Positions 13,469 to 15,359 of a stretch of 15,359 bases of DNA are shown here, piece after piece. Position 1 is the stretch's first letter. Each line of letters starts with the position of its first letter. Both the position numbers and the translations under genes were made by a program. The DNA comes from Azospirillum brasilense (GTDB lineage Bacteria; Pseudomonadota; Alphaproteobacteria; Rickettsiales; UBA3002), in contig QFOX01000044.1 of the NCBI GenBank assembly GCA_003241645.1, positions 1-15,359 of the forward strand, read 5' to 3'. Below the pieces are notes generated by a model that ran no database searches, had not been told where the DNA came from, and saw only the letters and a program-made list of their open reading frames with translations.

Positions 13469-14458
13469 CTAGGCCATGGGCTTGAAGTAGATCTCGGACA
13501 CGTAGCGGCGGCCTTTTTCGCCGCGCTTGAGCTGGATGATCACTTGAATGACCGATTCCACGTATTCCTTGATCTGCTCGCGGGTGATGCCAAGGTCGGC
13601 CTGCATGATCATCAGGATCAGCTGTTCAATGGCCAGCACCGGCGAATCGGCGTGAATGGTGGCGATGGAACCGGGGTGGCCGGTGTTCACCGCGCGCAGG
13701 TACGAGAAGGCCTCGGCACCGCGCAACTCGCCCACGATGATGCGGTCGGGGCGCAGGCGCAGGCATGCCTCGATCAGGTCCTGCGTGGTGACTTTCGCGC
13801 GGCCCTGGCCGCCCTTGCTGACCATCATATGCACGCGGTTGGGAATATGCTCGAGGATCACCTCGCGCGCATCCTCCACCGTGATGATGCGCTCGCTGGA
13901 CGGGATCTCTTTCAGCGCGGCGTTGAGGAAGGTCGTTTTACCGGTCGAGGTTCCCCCAGACACAATGATGTTCTTCTTGGCTTTCACCGCGGCGGCAATG
14001 AATTCCTGCACCTTTCGGCCATCGTAAAGCGCCTGCAGGGTTTCGTCGGCCGGGTCGTGGCCGCCCAGTCCGGTCTTGGTCATTTCGAACGCGCCAAGCT
14101 TGGCGTAGGCATCAAGGTCGAGGTTCAGCGCCGTTTGTTTACGGATGGACATGGCCACGCCGCCATCCGCGCAGGCGGGGGGGAACACGATCTGGATACG
14201 GTAGCCGCCGGGCAGGGTGGCCGACAGCAGCGGCTTCTCTTCGGAGATGATTTGCGCGGTGGATTGTGCCACCAGATGCGCCAGCTCGCGCATGTGCTCC
14301 AACGTCATTTGCGGCAGCTCTTCACGGCGCATCTCGCCGTATTTCTCGATCCATGCTTCGCAGGGGCGGTTGATCGAGATCTCCTGGATGCCATCCTCCG
14401 CGAACAGCGCATTCAGCGGTTCGAGGAAGGTATCCAGCGCCGTGAAGTTCGCGTTCAT
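13469..14458 (-). CDS. virB11: Type IV secretion ATPase VirB11
   Basis: A 329-residue hexameric traffic ATPase at the cytoplasmic face of the inner membrane. It drives pilus biogenesis and substrate transfer together with VirB4 and VirD4. The N-terminal domain (1-150) includes ISINRPCEAWIEKYG (27-41) and LPGGYRIQIVFPP (82-94). The ATPase domain has Walker A SGGTSTGKTTF (167-177), the Asp box IITVEDAREV (191-200), Walker B RPDRIIVGELRG (236-247) and the His box GHPGSIATIHADSP (260-273). Length matches the VirB11 family (about 330-345), and lack of a long N-terminal extension argues against a GspE/PilB ATPase. Its ATG overlaps the virB10 TGA by one base (TGATG), indicating translational coupling. 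virD4 follows after about 107 bp. Confidence 0.97.
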   Translation of the reverse strand: MNANFTALDTFLEPLNALFAEDGIQEISINRPCEAWIEKYGEMRREELPQMTLEHMRELAHLVAQSTAQIISEEKPLLSATLPGGYRIQIVFPPACADGGVAMSIRKQTALNLDLDAYAKLGAFEMTKTGLGGHDPADETLQALYDGRKVQEFIAAAVKAKKNIIVSGGTSTGKTTFLNAALKEIPSSERIITVEDAREVILEHIPNRVHMMVSKGGQGRAKVTTQDLIEACLRLRPDRIIVGELRGAEAFSYLRAVNTGHPGSIATIHADSPVLAIEQLILMIMQADLGITREQIKEYVESVIQVIIQLKRGEKGRRYVSEIYFKPMA

Positions 14459-15359
14459 CAGTTGATCACGCGGGCGCCCGAGAATTCCGATGGGAAGATC
14501 AGGTCGCGGTTGACGAAGACGTTCACCGGCGTGCCCTGATCCACCAGAATGCTGGGCCCGAGGTTCAGGTATTGCTGCAGGAAGCTGTCGGTGGTGGAGC
14601 CGAGGCGGTTCAGCGCGTTCACCGTGGCGGTGGTCGCGCCGTCGCCCGACTGGCTGGTGCCGCCAATGGCCGAGTTGGTGGTGCTGGTCTGGCCGCCGCC
14701 GGTGATCTCATCCGAACCGATGGCCACGCCGATGGTCACCACGCTGGCAAGCACCGCGCGCGAGAAGATCTGCTGGAACTTGGTGTCCACCTGACCGCCG
14801 ATGCCGGCCTGACCGATCTGGTCCACCAGTGGCGAATTGATCATCACGTCCACGCCGTCGGGGCGGATCACGCGCGTCCACATCACATACACACGGCTCT
14901 GGCCGCCCAGCAGCTCGGTGTTGTACTGCCCAATGAGGCGCGAGCCTTTTGGAATGAGCGGTGCCGTGCCCGCTTCGCCATACACGTCGCGGCTGACAAT
15001 GGCACGAATGGGCGCAGGCAGCTCGGTGTTGATGGCCGATTCGGTGGTCGCCTGAATGATGCGGCCCTGCGCGATGATGCGATGCAGGTTGCCGATATGC
15101 GTCGCGCTCACGCGCTCGGCCTGGCTGTTCGCGGCGGCCACTTGCGCGCCGAATTGCAGGTTCGGATCGGTGGATTCCGGTGCGGGGGCAGCATCGCCGC
15201 CCAACGCATCCGCCAGCCCGCCACCTTTGACGATGAACATGTCGGATTGCAGGCGCGCACGCTGGCGCTCTTTCTCGGCCGAATCATCCTTCGGCTCAAG
15301 CTGCGGCAGGTTGGCCGTGGGCACCGGCGGGGCGGTGAAGTTGCCGGGCAGGGCCACGG
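14458..15359 (-). CDS. virB10: Type IV secretion channel protein VirB10 (5' end outside window)
   Basis: The C-terminal 299 or so residues of VirB10/TrbI, which spans the periplasm and forms the outer-membrane pore of the type IV secretion system. The frame is open to the window edge; the GTG at 15357 is an internal Val, and the N-terminal cytoplasmic tail and membrane helix lie beyond. Counting from that Val: a Pro-rich periplasmic part (8-25), an Ala/Pro/Gln-rich linker (50-82), then the TrbI domain. That domain shows VSRDVYGEAGT (121-131), LIPKGSRLIGQY (134-145), TRVIRPDGVDVM (161-172) and a hydrophobic antenna helix (about 198-214). A Gly/Ser/Thr-rich loop (218-245) follows. The C-terminus is LGPSILVDQGTPVNVFVNRDL (266-286). 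It is coupled to virB11 by a 1-base overlap. Confidence 0.95.
   Translation of the reverse strand, partial: VALPGNFTAPPVPTANLPQLEPKDDSAEKERQRARLQSDMFIVKGGGLADALGGDAAPAPESTDPNLQFGAQVAAANSQAERVSATHIGNLHRIIAQGRIIQATTESAINTELPAPIRAIVSRDVYGEAGTAPLIPKGSRLIGQYNTELLGGQSRVYVMWTRVIRPDGVDVMINSPLVDQIGQAGIGGQVDTKFQQIFSRAVLASVVTIGVAIGSDEITGGGQTSTTNSAIGGTSQSGDGATTATVNALNRLGSTTDSFLQQYLNLGPSILVDQGTPVNVFVNRDLIFPSEFSGARVIN

Noticed and set aside
13544..14539. Open frame of 331 codons on the + strand opposite virB11
   Set aside because: His/Arg/Gly/Leu-rich shadow of virB11, whose Walker, Asp and His boxes are all intact on the - strand.
15355..15357. Apparent start codon of VirB10 at the window edge
   Set aside because: It is a GTG in an open frame that continues past the window; VirB10 needs an N-terminal membrane helix not seen here, so the gene is simply cut by the window.

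Overview
The window is GC-rich, densely coding DNA that reads as a chromosomal segment of an alphaproteobacterium. Indicators are the DUF2066 / AI-2E permease / Hda-like gene run, a receiver protein with the basic 'GPxRRRR' linker seen in alphaproteobacterial regulators, a ppk-ppx pair, and a virB10-virB11-virD4 block in the order known from the Rickettsiales (rvh) type IV secretion system. The base composition is unlike the AT-rich obligate intracellular Rickettsiales. A deep-branching or free-living relative, or another alphaproteobacterial lineage with an rvh-like system, is therefore the best guess, and it is inference only. No rRNA, tRNA, CRISPR array, transposase or plasmid/phage gene was seen. 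No gene-free stretch exceeds 300 bases; the longest gaps are 2927-3068 and 5641-5775.

Left part (13-4142, + strand). A secreted or periplasmic DUF2066-type protein, an AI-2E/PerM family permease and an Hda-like DnaA-type ATPase with a clamp-binding peptide form a tight run (gaps of 6 and 1 bp). After a 142-bp gap with a small dyad comes a two-domain signalling protein. Its receiver domain carries Glu where the phospho-accepting Asp should be, and its C-terminal HPt-like domain carries Tyr where the phosphorylatable His should be.

Middle part (4143-10684). thiS-thiG (thiazole branch of thiamine synthesis, - strand) is divergent from aroQ (type II dehydroquinase, + strand). A perfect 27-bp inverted repeat with GAAA-loop hairpins lies between aroQ and aat, and its last bases include the apparent aat start codon. 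aat also contains an extra in-frame, palindrome-rich stretch of about 35 codons, resembling the way Rickettsia palindromic elements sit inside genes. aat runs 109 bp into the 3' end of ppx on the other strand. ppk1-ppx (polyphosphate synthesis and breakdown, 1-bp gap, - strand) is divergent from a sixA-like histidine phosphatase.

Right part (10681-15359, - strand). Transcribed right to left are virB10 (5' end outside the window), virB11, virD4 and an orphan type IV pilin/pseudopilin-like gene. VirB10 is the inner-to-outer membrane channel scaffold, VirB11 the assembly/secretion ATPase and VirD4 the coupling ATPase. virB10 and virB11 overlap by one base (TGATG). The pilin-like gene starts 38 bp after virD4 and may share its transcript. 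Several convergent gene pairs abut or overlap with no room for a conventional terminator.
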